Positions 50,335-59,212 of a stretch of 64,000 bases of DNA are shown piece after piece. Numbering within the stretch: the stretch's first letter is position 1; every line of letters starts with the position of its first letter. Under the pieces are notes generated by a model. That model did no database searches. It worked only from the letters and a program-made list of their open reading frames with translations, and had not been told where the DNA came from. The stretch is taken from contig NZ_CP063373.1 in NCBI RefSeq assembly GCF_015160855.1, positions 6,696,001-6,760,000 on the forward strand. The letters run 5' to 3'. The DNA is from Streptomyces ferrugineus. Lineage in GTDB: Bacteria > Actinomycetota > Actinomycetes > Streptomycetales > Streptomycetaceae. The position numbers and the translations under genes are program-made.

Positions 50335-51597
50335 TCACGCACCCGGCGTGTACGCCTCCGCGACCTGCGACGCCTCGGCCTCCCGTACGACCTTCATGCC
50401 GCCCGTCACGGACTTGTCCGGCTGCAGGATGACGCTCTGCTTCGAGGACGGGGCCTTCGGGTCGGTGAAGTTCTGCGGGATGCCGAAGCCGTTGTCGAAG
50501 GAGTCGAGGGTGAGCAGCGCCTTGTCGACGCCCTCGCGGGTGAGGTCCTTGCTCTCGCAGGCCTTCTTCAGGGCCTCGCCGAAGACGGAGGCGGCGGTCC
50601 AGCCGGCGACGATGCCGTTGTCGAGGGCGTCGTCGGGATACGCCTTCTGGTAGTCGGCGACCAGCTTCTTCGCCTCCGGGGTGTCGGCGCCGATCGGCAG
50701 CGACGGTGAGGACACGTAGTAGTTGTTCATCAGGGCCGGGCCCGCCTGGGTGGCGAGCAGCTGCGGGGCGAAGGCCGAGTTGTTGCCGATGATCGGCACG
50801 TTGAACTTCCCGGCGGCCGCGACTCCGACGAGCGAGGCGGCCTGGCGCGGGCCGGCGCTGATCACGACCGCCTTGACGCCGGCCTGCTTCAGGGCGGCGA
50901 CCTGGGCGGTCATGTCGTTGTCGGTCGGCTTGATCTTCTGTTCGACGACGGTGAGCCCGGACTCCGCGGCCATGTGCTTCGCGCCGGCCAGGGCGTTCTC
51001 GCCGTAGTCGCCCTCGAAGTAGACGTGACCGATCTTGTCGCCCTTCTTGATGCCTTTCTCCTTGACCAAGAAGTCGATCGCGTTGATCGTCTCAATGTCG
51101 TACGTGGATCCGATGACCCGGATGTACGGACTGCCCAGCAGGCTGGCCGCCCAGGCCTGCGGCAGCACCAGCCCCTTGTCCTGGCCGTCCACACGTTGCT
51201 TGACGGCGGCCACGAACGGCGAGCCGATGAACTGGGCGAAGCCCAGCACCTTCGGCTCCAGCTCGGTGTACCCGGAGACGGCCTTCTGCGGGTCGTAGCC
51301 GTGGTCGCGGACGGTGAGGGCCAGCTGGTAGCCGCAGATGCCGCCGGCGGCGTTGGTCTGCTTCACATAGAGCTGCTGGGCCTGGGTGACGCTCTTGCCG
51401 AGGGTGGCGTACACACCGGTCATGTCCGTGAGGACGCCGAGGTTGATGGTCTTGCCGGAGATGCCGTCGCCGGTCTTCACCCCGCCGGCGCCCGCCTTGT
51501 CGGCATCGTCGTCCTTGGCCTTGGAGCTGCACCCCGCCAGCACGAGCAGGGCCGCCAGTGCCCCGGCGGCCACCCTCGCCGCATAGGTCGTACTCAT
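50335..51597 (-). CDS. livK: Branched-chain amino acid-type ABC transporter substrate-binding lipoprotein
   Basis: A 420-residue lipoprotein: signal sequence with lipobox LVLAGCSSK, then a type I periplasmic-binding fold beginning INLGVLTDMTGVYATLGKSVTQAQQLYVKQTNAAGG. KIGHVYFEGDYGENALAGAK and VKAVVISAGPRQAASLVGVAAAGK are the ligand-lobe strands. LivK-type receptors bind branched-chain amino acids, but close relatives bind urea, amides or aromatic compounds. It is the last gene of the livFGHMK-ordered operon, overlapping livM by ATGA. The divergent PucR regulator suggests a nitrogen-source ligand. Confidence 0.9.
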   Translation of the reverse strand: MSTTYAARVAAGALAALLVLAGCSSKAKDDDADKAGAGGVKTGDGISGKTINLGVLTDMTGVYATLGKSVTQAQQLYVKQTNAAGGICGYQLALTVRDHGYDPQKAVSGYTELEPKVLGFAQFIGSPFVAAVKQRVDGQDKGLVLPQAWAASLLGSPYIRVIGSTYDIETINAIDFLVKEKGIKKGDKIGHVYFEGDYGENALAGAKHMAAESGLTVVEQKIKPTDNDMTAQVAALKQAGVKAVVISAGPRQAASLVGVAAAGKFNVPIIGNNSAFAPQLLATQAGPALMNNYYVSSPSLPIGADTPEAKKLVADYQKAYPDDALDNGIVAGWTAASVFGEALKKACESKDLTREGVDKALLTLDSFDNGFGIPQNFTDPKAPSSKQSVILQPDKSVTGGMKVVREAEASQVAEAYTPGA

Positions 51598-52676
51598 CGT
51601 TCCTCCCCTGGATCGGTGCCGACGCGACGCCGGGCGGCCACCCTGACCAGGCCGCCCGGCAGGAAGAGCACCACCGCCACGACGGCGGCGCCGTACAGGT
51701 ACCGGGCCGCCTCGCCCGGTGCGACCCCGCCCGTGCCGGGGGCGGAGACCAGCGGCAGCGTGTCGCTGTAGCGGGTCAGCAGCTGCGGCAGCAGGGACAC
51801 GAAGACCGCCCCGACCACCGCTCCCGCGACCGAGCCGAGCCCGCCGATGACGATCATGGCGAGGTACTCCAGCGACAGCACCACGCCGAAGTAGTCGGGC
51901 ACGGTCCGCTGGAAGACGAGCGCGAGCAGCACCCCTGCCAGGCCCGCGTACATCGACGACAGGACGAACACGGCGGCCCGGTAGCGGGCGACCGGCACGC
52001 CCATCACGCCGGCCGCGATCCGGTGGTCGCGGATGGCGTTCATGGCACGGCCCGGACGGCCGCGCAGCACTCCGCGCGCGAACAGCGCGCAGGCCGTCAG
52101 CAGTACCAGGCCCGCGTACCAGAGCTTCTCGGCGGAGCCGAACGGCACGGCGGCGACGACGAGTTCACTGTCGTCGAAGGTGAGGCCGAAGAGGCTCAGC
52201 GGCGGTACGTCACGGCCGTTGGAACCTCCGGTGAGGTCGTGCGCGTTGAACATCACGTGCTGGCCGATGAAGACGAGCGCGAGCGTGGCGATGCCCAGGT
52301 AGGCACCGCTCAGCCGCCCCGCGATCGGGCTGAAGAGCCCGCCCGCGACACCGGCGACGAGCACGGCGAGGACGGCCGCGAGCCACGTCGGCAGCCCGAG
52401 CCCGGACAGCCCGTCGCCCCCGTCACCGGCGAACACGCAGTAGCCGTAGGCCCCGACCGCGAGGAAGAAGGCGTGCCCCATGGAGAGCTGTCCGGTGGCG
52501 CCGGTGAGGAGGTTGATGCCGATCGCGCCGATGGCGGCGGCCATCGCGAACAGGCCCGCCTGGAGCCAGAAGCGGTCCAGGTAGAAGGGCAGGGCGAGAA
52601 GCAGGACGGCCCCGGCGGCCCACACATACGTCCGTGTGCGCAGCAGCCGTACCGGCTTCACCAGGGCCTCAGACAC
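51594..52676 (-). CDS. livM: Branched-chain amino acid-type ABC transporter permease LivM
   Basis: A 360-residue integral membrane protein with about nine hydrophobic helices. The signature LLTGATGQLSMGHAFFLAVGAYGYCV identifies the LivM branch, and PVARYRAAVFVLSSMYAGLAGVLLALVF and YLAMIVIGGLGSVAGAVVGAVFVSLLPQ include the cytoplasmic coupling segments. It pairs with LivH to form the pore. It overlaps livH by 8 bp and livK by 4 bp, all leftward. The C-terminus is basic. Confidence 0.92.
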   Translation of the reverse strand: MSEALVKPVRLLRTRTYVWAAGAVLLLALPFYLDRFWLQAGLFAMAAAIGAIGINLLTGATGQLSMGHAFFLAVGAYGYCVFAGDGGDGLSGLGLPTWLAAVLAVLVAGVAGGLFSPIAGRLSGAYLGIATLALVFIGQHVMFNAHDLTGGSNGRDVPPLSLFGLTFDDSELVVAAVPFGSAEKLWYAGLVLLTACALFARGVLRGRPGRAMNAIRDHRIAAGVMGVPVARYRAAVFVLSSMYAGLAGVLLALVFQRTVPDYFGVVLSLEYLAMIVIGGLGSVAGAVVGAVFVSLLPQLLTRYSDTLPLVSAPGTGGVAPGEAARYLYGAAVVAVVLFLPGGLVRVAARRRVGTDPGEER

Positions 52677-53559
52677 GGGCGAGCTCCTTCGTGCCGAACA
52701 GCCCCGCGGGCCGGATGAGCAGGATCACGACCATCACCAGGTAGGGCGCGAGGTCGCCGAGGCCGCGGCCCAGGAAGGTGAGGTCGCTCTGGTAGCCGGT
52801 GGCGAGCGACTCGGTGATTCCGACGAGCAGCCCGCCGACGAGCGCCCCGGTCGTCGAGTCGAGGCCGCCGAGGATCGCCGCCGGAAAGGCCTTCAGCGCG
52901 GCCAGGGACGTGGCCCGTTCCAGGCCCGGCGTCGGGAAGACGGTGAGGAACAGCGCGGCGACGGCGGCGAGGCCCCCGGCAACCGCCCAGGCGCCGAGCG
53001 AGACCCGTCCGAGCCGTACGCCCATCAGCGCCGCCGTCTCCGCGTTCTCCGCGGCGGCACGCATGGCGACGCCCCAGGACGTGTGGCGGAAGGCCAGCAG
53101 GAAGGCGGTGATCAGCAGGGCCGCGGCGACGAACGCGGCGATCCGTGTGTGGGCGAGCGAGACGGGCCCGACGGTGAGCACGGCGTCGCCCCACGGGTCG
53201 CCGAGTGCCAGCACGTCCGTGCCGATACGGCGGGTCAGTTCGGTGGTGAGCAGGATGTCGACGCCGATGGTGACGATGGCGAGGACGCTGTGGTCGGAGC
53301 CTCGGTAGCGGCGCATGACGAAGAACTCCACCGCCGCCCCGACGACCGCCGCGCCGGCGATCCCGGCGGCCAGCGCCGGCCAGAAGCCGATGTCGTCATG
53401 GAGGGTCGCGGTGACGTAGCCGCCCGCCAGCAGCAGGGACGCGTGGGCGAAGTTGACGACCTCGGTGGCCCGGAAGATGACGACGAACCCGAGCGCGATC
53501 AGGGCGTAGACGGAGCCCAGCGAGACCCCGTTGAGGAGGAGTTCGGCGAAGGTGCTCAT
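52669..53559 (-). CDS. livH: Branched-chain amino acid-type ABC transporter permease LivH
   Basis: A 296-residue permease. The N-terminus MSTFAELLLNGVSLGSVYALIALGFVVIFRATEVVNFAHA is diagnostic of LivH, and the late AFPAAILGGLDSTTGALVGGLLVGITESL is the coupling region. Eight hydrophobic helices are seen. I take ATG 53559, where the family begins; a longer in-frame extension runs antisense through livG. The start overlaps the livG stop (ATGA) and the end overlaps livM by 8 bp. Confidence 0.92.
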   Translation of the reverse strand: MSTFAELLLNGVSLGSVYALIALGFVVIFRATEVVNFAHASLLLAGGYVTATLHDDIGFWPALAAGIAGAAVVGAAVEFFVMRRYRGSDHSVLAIVTIGVDILLTTELTRRIGTDVLALGDPWGDAVLTVGPVSLAHTRIAAFVAAALLITAFLLAFRHTSWGVAMRAAAENAETAALMGVRLGRVSLGAWAVAGGLAAVAALFLTVFPTPGLERATSLAALKAFPAAILGGLDSTTGALVGGLLVGITESLATGYQSDLTFLGRGLGDLAPYLVMVVILLIRPAGLFGTKELARV

Positions 53560-54362
53560 GCGTCCCCGGTCTCCTCTCCGTCGGTTCCGTCGGTGCGTTC
53601 GCCCAGATACGCCCGTACGACCGCCGGATCGTTCTGTACGTCGCCGGGAGCGCCGTCCGCGATCAGGCGCCCGAAGTCGAGTACGGTCACCGCGTCCGCG
53701 AGCCGCATCACCACCCCCATGTCGTGTTCGACCAGCACGATCGAGATGCCGAGGCTGTCGCGGACCCCCGCGACCACCGCGGCCGTGCGGCGCCGTTCGC
53801 CGGCGGTCATGCCCGCGACCGGCTCGTCGAGCAGCAGCAGCCGGGGTTCCATGCACAGGGCGCGGGCGAGTTCGGCGAGCTTCTGCAGTCCGTAGGGCAG
53901 TGAGCCGGCCGGGTGGCCGAGGTACTTCTCCAGGCCCACGAACGCGGCGATCTCCCGGACGCGTTCGCGGTGCCGGCGCTCCTCGCGGGCCGCCGACGGC
54001 AGCCGCAGTCCTGCGGACAGGAATCCGGCGCTCGTGAGCCGGTGCCTGCCAAGCAGCAGGCTGTCCTCGACGGTGGTGTGCGGCGGCAGGGCGAGGTTCT
54101 GGAAGATGCGGGCGACGCCGAGGCCGGCAATGCGGTGCGGGGGCAGGCCGGTCAGCTCGTGGTCGCCGAAGCGGACGCTGCCACAGGCGGCGCGCACGAC
54201 GCCGGACAGGACGTTGAAGCAGGTGGACTTGCCGGCGCCGTTGGGGCCGATGAGGGCGTGCACGGTGCCGGGGCGCACGGTGAAGCCGACGGAGTCCAGC
54301 GCGGTCAGGCCCGCGAAACGGACGGTGAGGCCGGTGACCTCCAGGGGCGGGACGTCGGTCAT
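53556..54362 (-). CDS. livG: Branched-chain amino acid-type ABC transporter ATPase LivG
   Basis: A 268-residue ABC ATPase. Walker A is GPNGAGKST, the Q-loop is in GVARIFQNLALPPHTTVEDSLLLG, the signature is in LPYGLQKLAELARAL (a degenerate LSGGQ as usual in LivG), Walker B is LLLLDEPVAGM and the switch His is in LVEHDMGVVMRLAD. The C-terminal GAPGDVQNDPAVVRAYLG is the LivG tail. I start at ATG 54362, preceded by GGGAGG with 7-base spacing; an ATG at 54377 lies inside livF. It begins 2 bp after livF. Confidence 0.92.
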   Translation of the reverse strand: MTDVPPLEVTGLTVRFAGLTALDSVGFTVRPGTVHALIGPNGAGKSTCFNVLSGVVRAACGSVRFGDHELTGLPPHRIAGLGVARIFQNLALPPHTTVEDSLLLGRHRLTSAGFLSAGLRLPSAAREERRHRERVREIAAFVGLEKYLGHPAGSLPYGLQKLAELARALCMEPRLLLLDEPVAGMTAGERRRTAAVVAGVRDSLGISIVLVEHDMGVVMRLADAVTVLDFGRLIADGAPGDVQNDPAVVRAYLGERTDGTDGEETGDA

Positions 54363-54364
54363 CG

Positions 54365-55171
54365 TCACGCCTCCCATCTGGTCAGCGTGGGATGGGTGGT
54401 GCGGGCCTGCGAGGCGTCGGCGGCCGCGTCCTCGTCGACCACGCCGAGGTAGCGGCGGCGTACCTCGTCGGAGGCGGCGAGTTCGTCCGCCGGGCCGGAC
54501 AGCGTCACCTCGCCGACTTCGAGGACGTAGGCGTGGGAGGCGAGGCGCAGGGCGAGGGCGGCGTTCTGCTCGACGAGGAGGACGGAGGTGCCCTGTTCGT
54601 TGATCTCCCGGACGGTGGCGGCGATCCGGTCGGCCACCAGGGGTGCGAGGCCGAGTGAGGGTTCGTCGAGGAGGAGCACCTTGGGGGCGGCCATGAGGGC
54701 ACGCCCGACGGCGAGCATCTGCTGTTCGCCGCCCGAGAGGAGTCCGGCGCGCTGCTGGGCGCGTTCGGCGAGGACGGGGAACAGGTCGTGCACGCGGCGC
54801 AGGGCGCGGGCCCTCGCCTCCCGGCCGCCGGGGGCGCCGAGCGCGCCGGCGCGCAGATTGTCGGCGACCGTCATCCGGGCGAACACCCTTCGCCCTTCCG
54901 GGACTTGGCAGACGCCGGCGGCCACCACCCGGTCCGGGGGGAGCCGGTCGAGCGGGCGGCCGCCGAGGCCGATCGTGCCGCCGGTGACCGCGCCCCCGTG
55001 GAAGGAGAGGGTGCGGGAGATCGCCCGCAGCAGCGTCGACTTGCCCGCGCCGTTGGCGCCGAGGACCGTGACCACGGCCTGCTCGGGTACCTCCAGCGAC
55101 ACGTGGCGCAGTGCGCGCACGGGGCCGTATCCGACCGACAGGTCCCGGACGAGCAGCGCGGAACCGCCCAT
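54365..55171 (-). CDS. livF: Branched-chain amino acid-type ABC transporter ATPase LivF
   Basis: A 268-residue ABC ATPase and first gene of the transporter operon. Walker A is GANGAGKST, the signature is LLSGGEQQMLAVGRAL, Walker B is LLLDEPSLGLAP and the switch region is LLVEQNAALALRLASHAYVLEVG, all typical of LivF. The C-terminal 30 residues after VRRRYLGVVDEDAAADAS are an unusual extension. ATG 55171 follows GAAGGGGG. It diverges from the PucR gene across 180 bp that contain an inverted repeat. Confidence 0.92.
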   Translation of the reverse strand: MGGSALLVRDLSVGYGPVRALRHVSLEVPEQAVVTVLGANGAGKSTLLRAISRTLSFHGGAVTGGTIGLGGRPLDRLPPDRVVAAGVCQVPEGRRVFARMTVADNLRAGALGAPGGREARARALRRVHDLFPVLAERAQQRAGLLSGGEQQMLAVGRALMAAPKVLLLDEPSLGLAPLVADRIAATVREINEQGTSVLLVEQNAALALRLASHAYVLEVGEVTLSGPADELAASDEVRRRYLGVVDEDAAADASQARTTHPTLTRWEA

Positions 55172-55281
55172 CGCACCCCCTTCGTCCACGTTCGGTGTGG
55201 CGTCACCTCAGCACCGCACCGGGCGCCCGTCCACGGTGGACGGCCGAAACGTGGCGGGTGACCAGAACGCGCGGCCGGCGA

Positions 55282-55297
55282 TTGTGCACGGGCACAA
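55282..55297. promoter_or_regulatory. Inverted repeat TTGTGC-N4-GCACAA between livF and the PucR-family gene
   Basis: Perfect 6-bp arms with a 4-bp spacer lie in the divergent promoter region, 110 bp from the livF start and 55 bp from the regulator start. This is a good position for an operator through which the PucR protein controls the transporter and itself. Confidence 0.5.
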
Positions 55298-55351
55298 CAC
55301 CGCGTGTCAGGGGCCTGTCCGCAGCGGGTCCGCGGTGGCATCCTCCGGGCC

Positions 55352-56611
55352 ATGGGTGGGCGCAGACCGCGAACCGGTCATGACTGGAAACTGCTCGCGG
55401 AGGCCTGTACGGCCCTGCTGGAGCGGGTGCCCGAGCTGGTGGACGAGCACCTGCGCAGGCTCGCCGAGCACTCGCCGGTGTACGGGCAGGTCCTGCCCTA
55501 CGACCTGCACTGGCGGGAGTCGGAGGAAGCGATGCGCATCGGCATCGAGACGATCTCCGCGCCCCGCGACTCACCGCGCCGGGACCTCGCGTACGCCGAG
55601 GAGGCCGGGCGGCGCCGGGCCCAGCAGGGCCTGCCGCTGGAGCTCCTGGCGCACGCCTACCGCAGCGCCGGCTATCTGGTGTGGGACAGCCTGCTGGAGG
55701 GGGCGGCCGAGCGGGAGCGCGAGCGGCTCGGGGCGCTGGTGCGGTCCGCGACGATCGTGTGGTCGGCGGTGGACGCGCAGGTGCAGGCCGCGTCGGACGC
55801 GTACCGGGCGACGGAGATGGAGCTGCGGCGGCGCACGGACGAGCAGTTGCAGGCGTTGCTGGACGCGCTCCTTGAGGGGCGGCAGACGCCCGGGCTCGCG
55901 GCGCGGGCGGCGGCGGGGCTCGATCTTCCCGAGCACGGGTCGTACGCGGTGGTGGTGTTGCGGGCGGAGCGGCGTGACGGACGTGAGGAGACGTTTCACC
56001 GGCCGGTGCGCGGCGCCGGGTTCCGTTTCGTGTGGCGGATGCGGACCGACTGCGAGGTGGGGGTGGTGGGGCTGGACGCCGGCGTCGGGCTCGACCGGCT
56101 GGCGGAGCTGCTGGACGCGCGGTGCGCGGGGCCCGGCGGCATCAGTCCCGTCGTGACCGGGCTGTCCGAGCTGGGGCGGGCGCGGCGGCTGGCCGAGCTG
56201 GCGCTGCGGACGTGTCCGCCGGACGCGACGCGTGTCGTGCGCTTCGACCAGCGGATGCCGACCGCGCTGGTGGTCAGCCAGCCGGAGCTGGCGGCGCGGC
56301 TGGTGGCGGACGTGTTCGGCGCCCTTCTGGAACTCGAACCGGCCGATCGGGCGGTGCTGCTGGAGACGCTGGATGTGTGGCTGACCTGCGAGGGGTCGGC
56401 GGGGCGGGCCGCGGGGCGCCTGTACTGCCACCGCAACACGGTGTTCAACCGCCTGCGCCGCCTGGAGCAGCTGACCTCACGGTCGCTGGCCCGCCCGCGG
56501 GACCTGATCGAGATGACGCTGGCCCTGGACGCCTACCGGTTGTCGCCCCCGCCGCCCCTACCCGTCCCGTCCTCCAGGGGCTCCGCCCCTTCGACCCCAC
56601 TGGGGGCCTGA
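55352..56611 (+). CDS. PucR/CdaR-family helix-turn-helix regulator
   Basis: A 419-residue regulator. The N-terminal part (about 10-170) is an all-alpha RsbRD-like sensor region (LAEACTALLERVPELVDEHLRRLAEHSPVYGQVLP and LAHAYRSAGYLVWDSLLEGA). The middle is a degenerate nucleotide-cyclase-like fold. The C-terminus is the PucR HTH: DRAVLLETLDVWLTCEGSAGRAAGRLYCHRNTVFNRLRRLEQLT. PucR proteins usually activate purine, allantoin or amino acid use. Divergence from livF strongly suggests it controls that transporter. The ATG at 55352 lacks a clear ribosome binding site; an ATG at 55304 is in frame. Confidence 0.85.
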   Translation: MGGRRPRTGHDWKLLAEACTALLERVPELVDEHLRRLAEHSPVYGQVLPYDLHWRESEEAMRIGIETISAPRDSPRRDLAYAEEAGRRRAQQGLPLELLAHAYRSAGYLVWDSLLEGAAERERERLGALVRSATIVWSAVDAQVQAASDAYRATEMELRRRTDEQLQALLDALLEGRQTPGLAARAAAGLDLPEHGSYAVVVLRAERRDGREETFHRPVRGAGFRFVWRMRTDCEVGVVGLDAGVGLDRLAELLDARCAGPGGISPVVTGLSELGRARRLAELALRTCPPDATRVVRFDQRMPTALVVSQPELAARLVADVFGALLELEPADRAVLLETLDVWLTCEGSAGRAAGRLYCHRNTVFNRLRRLEQLTSRSLARPRDLIEMTLALDAYRLSPPPPLPVPSSRGSAPSTPLGA

Positions 56612-56619
56612 GCCCCCAG
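56600..56619. terminator. Hairpin at the convergent ends of the PucR gene and glycerate kinase
   Basis: CTGGGGGC-ctga-GCCCCCAG is a perfect 8-bp stem overlapping the PucR-gene stop. It lies 22 bp beyond the glycerate-kinase stop on the other strand, so it can act in both directions. Confidence 0.75.
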
Positions 56620-56640
56620 GGCGGCGGGGGCGGAACCCTC

Positions 56641-57771
56641 TCAGCGCAGGAAATCGCGCGCGATGCCCTCCGCCACCCGCTCCAGGATCGGCCCGGCGTC
56701 CGCGATGCACTTCGCCACGTCCGGCTCGACCTCCGTCAGGGGGTACGCGCGTCGGATCCCGGCCCGGCCCAGCGCCTCCGGCGGCAGCGCGAGGCGGCCG
56801 CACACGGCGACGACCTCCTTGCCGGCCGCGCGGGCCGCGGCCGCCACGCCGGCCGGGGCCTTGCCGTGGAGGGTCTGCTCGTCCAGGGAGCCCTCGCCGG
56901 TGATGACGAGATCCGCGCGCTCCAGGGCGGGTGCGAAGCCCAGGACGTCGAGCATGACCTCGATGCCGGGGCGGAAGCGGGCGCCGAGGAGGAGGGCGCC
57001 GTAGCCGATGCCGCCCGCGGCACCCGCGCCCGGTGCGGCGGCGTGCTCGGCGGCCTTCGGCCCGAACGACGCCTCCAGCACCTTCGCGAAGTGCCCGAGC
57101 GCCGCGTCCAGCGTCTCCACGTCGTCCGGCGAGGCGCCCTTCTGCGGGCCGTACACCGCGGGCGCGCCCTTCGGACCGGTCAGCGGGTTGTCGACGTCGC
57201 TGGCGAGCACCAGGTCGACCGAGGCCAGCCTCGGGTCCAGGCCCGTCAGATCGGCCGTGGCCAGGTCGCCCAGGCCACCGCCGCCCGGCGCCACCGGCTC
57301 CCCGTCGGCGTCCAGGAAGCGGGCGCCCAGCGCGGTCAGCATCCCGGCGCCGCCGTCGGTCGTGGCGCTGCCGCCCACGCCGAACACGAGCGTGCGGGCA
57401 CCGGCGTCCAGCGCGGCCCGCAGCAGTTCCCCGGAGCCGTAGGTGGACGCCGTGAGCGGGGCGAAGACGCCCGCGGGCAGCCGCTGCAGGCCGCTCGCCT
57501 CCGCCATCTCCACGACCGCCGTGTCGCCGCGCAGCGCGAACGCCGCCGTCACCTCGTCCCCGAGGGGCCCGGCGACCCGCATCTCGCGGCGCTCGAACCC
57601 GGCCGCGACCGCCGCGTCCACGGTCCCGTCGCCGCCGTCGGCCACGGGCATGGCCTCCACCTCGACGCCCGGCACGGCCCGGCGCAGACCGGCCGTCACC
57701 CGCTCGGCGACCTGTACGGCCGTGAGCGAGCCCTTGAACTTGTCCGCGGCGATGAGCACGCGCTGTGTCAC
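56641..57771 (-). CDS. Glycerate kinase (GlxK/GarK family)
   Basis: A 376-residue class II glycerate kinase, ATP-dependent, acting on D-glycerate to give a phosphoglycerate. Signatures: VLIAADKFKGSLTAVQVAERV at the N-terminus, PVADGGDGTVDAAVAAGFE, TLVFGVGGSATTDGGAGMLTALGARFLD and LVITGEGSLDEQTLHGKAPAGVA. The GTG start (57771) follows GGGGAAAAC. It stands alone on the minus strand. Glyoxylate made by the nearby ethylmalonyl-CoA pathway can be assimilated through glycerate in principle, but nothing in the sequence ties the two together. Confidence 0.92.
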   Translation of the reverse strand: MTQRVLIAADKFKGSLTAVQVAERVTAGLRRAVPGVEVEAMPVADGGDGTVDAAVAAGFERREMRVAGPLGDEVTAAFALRGDTAVVEMAEASGLQRLPAGVFAPLTASTYGSGELLRAALDAGARTLVFGVGGSATTDGGAGMLTALGARFLDADGEPVAPGGGGLGDLATADLTGLDPRLASVDLVLASDVDNPLTGPKGAPAVYGPQKGASPDDVETLDAALGHFAKVLEASFGPKAAEHAAAPGAGAAGGIGYGALLLGARFRPGIEVMLDVLGFAPALERADLVITGEGSLDEQTLHGKAPAGVAAAARAAGKEVVAVCGRLALPPEALGRAGIRRAYPLTEVEPDVAKCIADAGPILERVAEGIARDFLR

Positions 57772-57951
57772 CTGTTTTCCCCTTGCTCTCCGGGCCTCGC
57801 GCACGTCAAGGCCAGTCGCGCCGCTGCGACCTTAACCGGAGGAGGCCCGCGGCGTCATGCCCTGCCCGGAGCCTGAGAACGCCGTGCGCGCCCGCTGTGC
57901 GTACCGGGCGAACCCCGAGCGGACGCCCCCGGAATTGGGTAAACCGGTCCT

Positions 57952-59034
57952 ATGACCCCTGTGGGCACTGAGCCAGAGCTCGCCGACCGCGTCCTCGGGG
58001 GCTGGCTGGGCCGGATCGCGGGCAACATGCTCGGCAAGCCGGTCGAGCAGGGCGACCTGTGGACGCGGGACCGGATCGATCAGTATCTGCGGCAGGCCGC
58101 CGCCCTGCCCCTCACCGACTATCTCCCCGAGCCGCCGAGCGAGGCCGACGGCTTCGAGCTGCGCCCGGAGTGGCGCCAGTGCGTGCGCGGCCGGATCCAC
58201 GGCAGCTGCCGCGACGACGACGTCGACTACGCCATCCTCGGCCTGAACCTGCTGGAGAGCCACGGCTTCGGGTTCAGCACCGAGCAGGTCGGGGATCTGT
58301 GGCTGCTGCGGCTGCCGTATCTGCAGACCTTCACGGCGGAGCGGGCCGCGTACCGCAACCTCGCGAACGGTCTGAAGCCGCCGCTGACCGCGACGTACGA
58401 CAATCCGTACCAGGAGTGGATCGGCGCCCTGATCCGCGCCGACATCTACGGCTGGACCTGCCCGGGCGCCCCGCACCGTGCCGCCGCCCTCGCCCGCCGG
58501 GACGCGGTGCTGTCGCACACCGGCAACGGCGTGTACGGCGCGATGTGGGCGGCGGCGCTGATCTCGGCGGCGTTCACGGCGGCCACGATCCGCGAGGCGG
58601 TCGACCGGGCGCTCGCGGTCATCCCGGCGAGCAGCCGCCTCGCCCGTACCGTGCGCCGGGTCGTCTCGCTCCACGACACCCGGATGACCTGGGAGGAGAC
58701 CCTCACCACGGCCGCCGAGGAGACCGCCGGGCTCGGCTGGATCCACACCGTCCCGAACGCGGCCGTGCTCACCGCCGGGCTGCTGTACGGCGACGGTGAC
58801 TTCACCCGGACCATCGCCCTCACCGTGCGCGGCGGGCTGGACACCGACTCCAACGGGGCGACGGCCGGTTCGGTGGCGGGGGTGCTGACCGGGGCGGAGG
58901 CGATCCCGGACCAGTGGACCGCGCCGCTGGAGGACACGGTCCGCAGTGCCGTGTTCGGGTTCGACGGGGTGCGGATCAGCGAGCTGGCGGAGCGGACGGT
59001 GCGGCTCGCGGAGGAGGCGGCGGAGGAGGTCTAG
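57952..59034 (+). CDS. ADP-ribosylglycohydrolase family protein
   Basis: A 360-residue ARH/DraG-fold protein. DRVLGGWLGRIAGNMLGKPVEQG is the N-terminal helix-turn signature, the first metal-site acidic cluster is in SCRDDDVDYAILGL, and the second is GGLDTDSNGATAGSVAGVLTGAEAIPDQW. Family enzymes remove ADP-ribose from proteins or hydrolyse related compounds with a di-Mg site; the substrate is open. The C-terminus runs into a 12-bp direct repeat array that carries its TAG stop, so repeat slippage would not lengthen the protein. Confidence 0.88.
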   Translation: MTPVGTEPELADRVLGGWLGRIAGNMLGKPVEQGDLWTRDRIDQYLRQAAALPLTDYLPEPPSEADGFELRPEWRQCVRGRIHGSCRDDDVDYAILGLNLLESHGFGFSTEQVGDLWLLRLPYLQTFTAERAAYRNLANGLKPPLTATYDNPYQEWIGALIRADIYGWTCPGAPHRAAALARRDAVLSHTGNGVYGAMWAAALISAAFTAATIREAVDRALAVIPASSRLARTVRRVVSLHDTRMTWEETLTTAAEETAGLGWIHTVPNAAVLTAGLLYGDGDFTRTIALTVRGGLDTDSNGATAGSVAGVLTGAEAIPDQWTAPLEDTVRSAVFGFDGVRISELAERTVRLAEEAAEEV

Positions 59035-59081
59035 GCGGAGGTCTAGGCGGAGGTCTAGGCGGAGGTCTGGGCGGAGGTCTA
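59022..59081 (+). repeat. 12-bp tandem repeat (GGCGGAGGTCTA) x5 across the stop codon
   Basis: Five consecutive 12-bp units; units 2, 3 and 5 are exact, unit 1 differs at one base and unit 4 at its last base. In the gene frame each unit reads ...GAG GTC TAG, so the stop is repeated downstream (units 3 and 5 keep it, unit 4 has TGG). In another frame it reads Gly-Gly-Gly-Leu repeats. The remaining gap to the NUDIX start (59213) is GC-rich, and I see nothing else in it. Confidence 0.9.
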
Positions 59082-59212
59082 GGCGGCGGTGCGCGCGGGG
59101 CGCCCGGGGGCGCTTCCTCGCGCGGGGCGCGGGCTTCTGGAGCCGGGCCGGTGCTTCCGCGGGCGGGGCGGGCGGCCGGGGTGCGGTGGCGCGGGCTGGT
59201 TACCCTTCCCCA

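Noticed and set aside
59022..59081. Short tandem array considered as a CRISPR
   Set aside because: The units are 12 bp, contiguous and without spacers, and no cas genes are present.
58946..59212. Arg-rich N-terminal extension of the NUDIX protein through the 12-bp repeats
   Set aside because: The extension is a frame of the repeat array (RRRS repeats) and overlaps the ADP-ribosylglycohydrolase gene; the NUDIX fold begins at ATG 59213.
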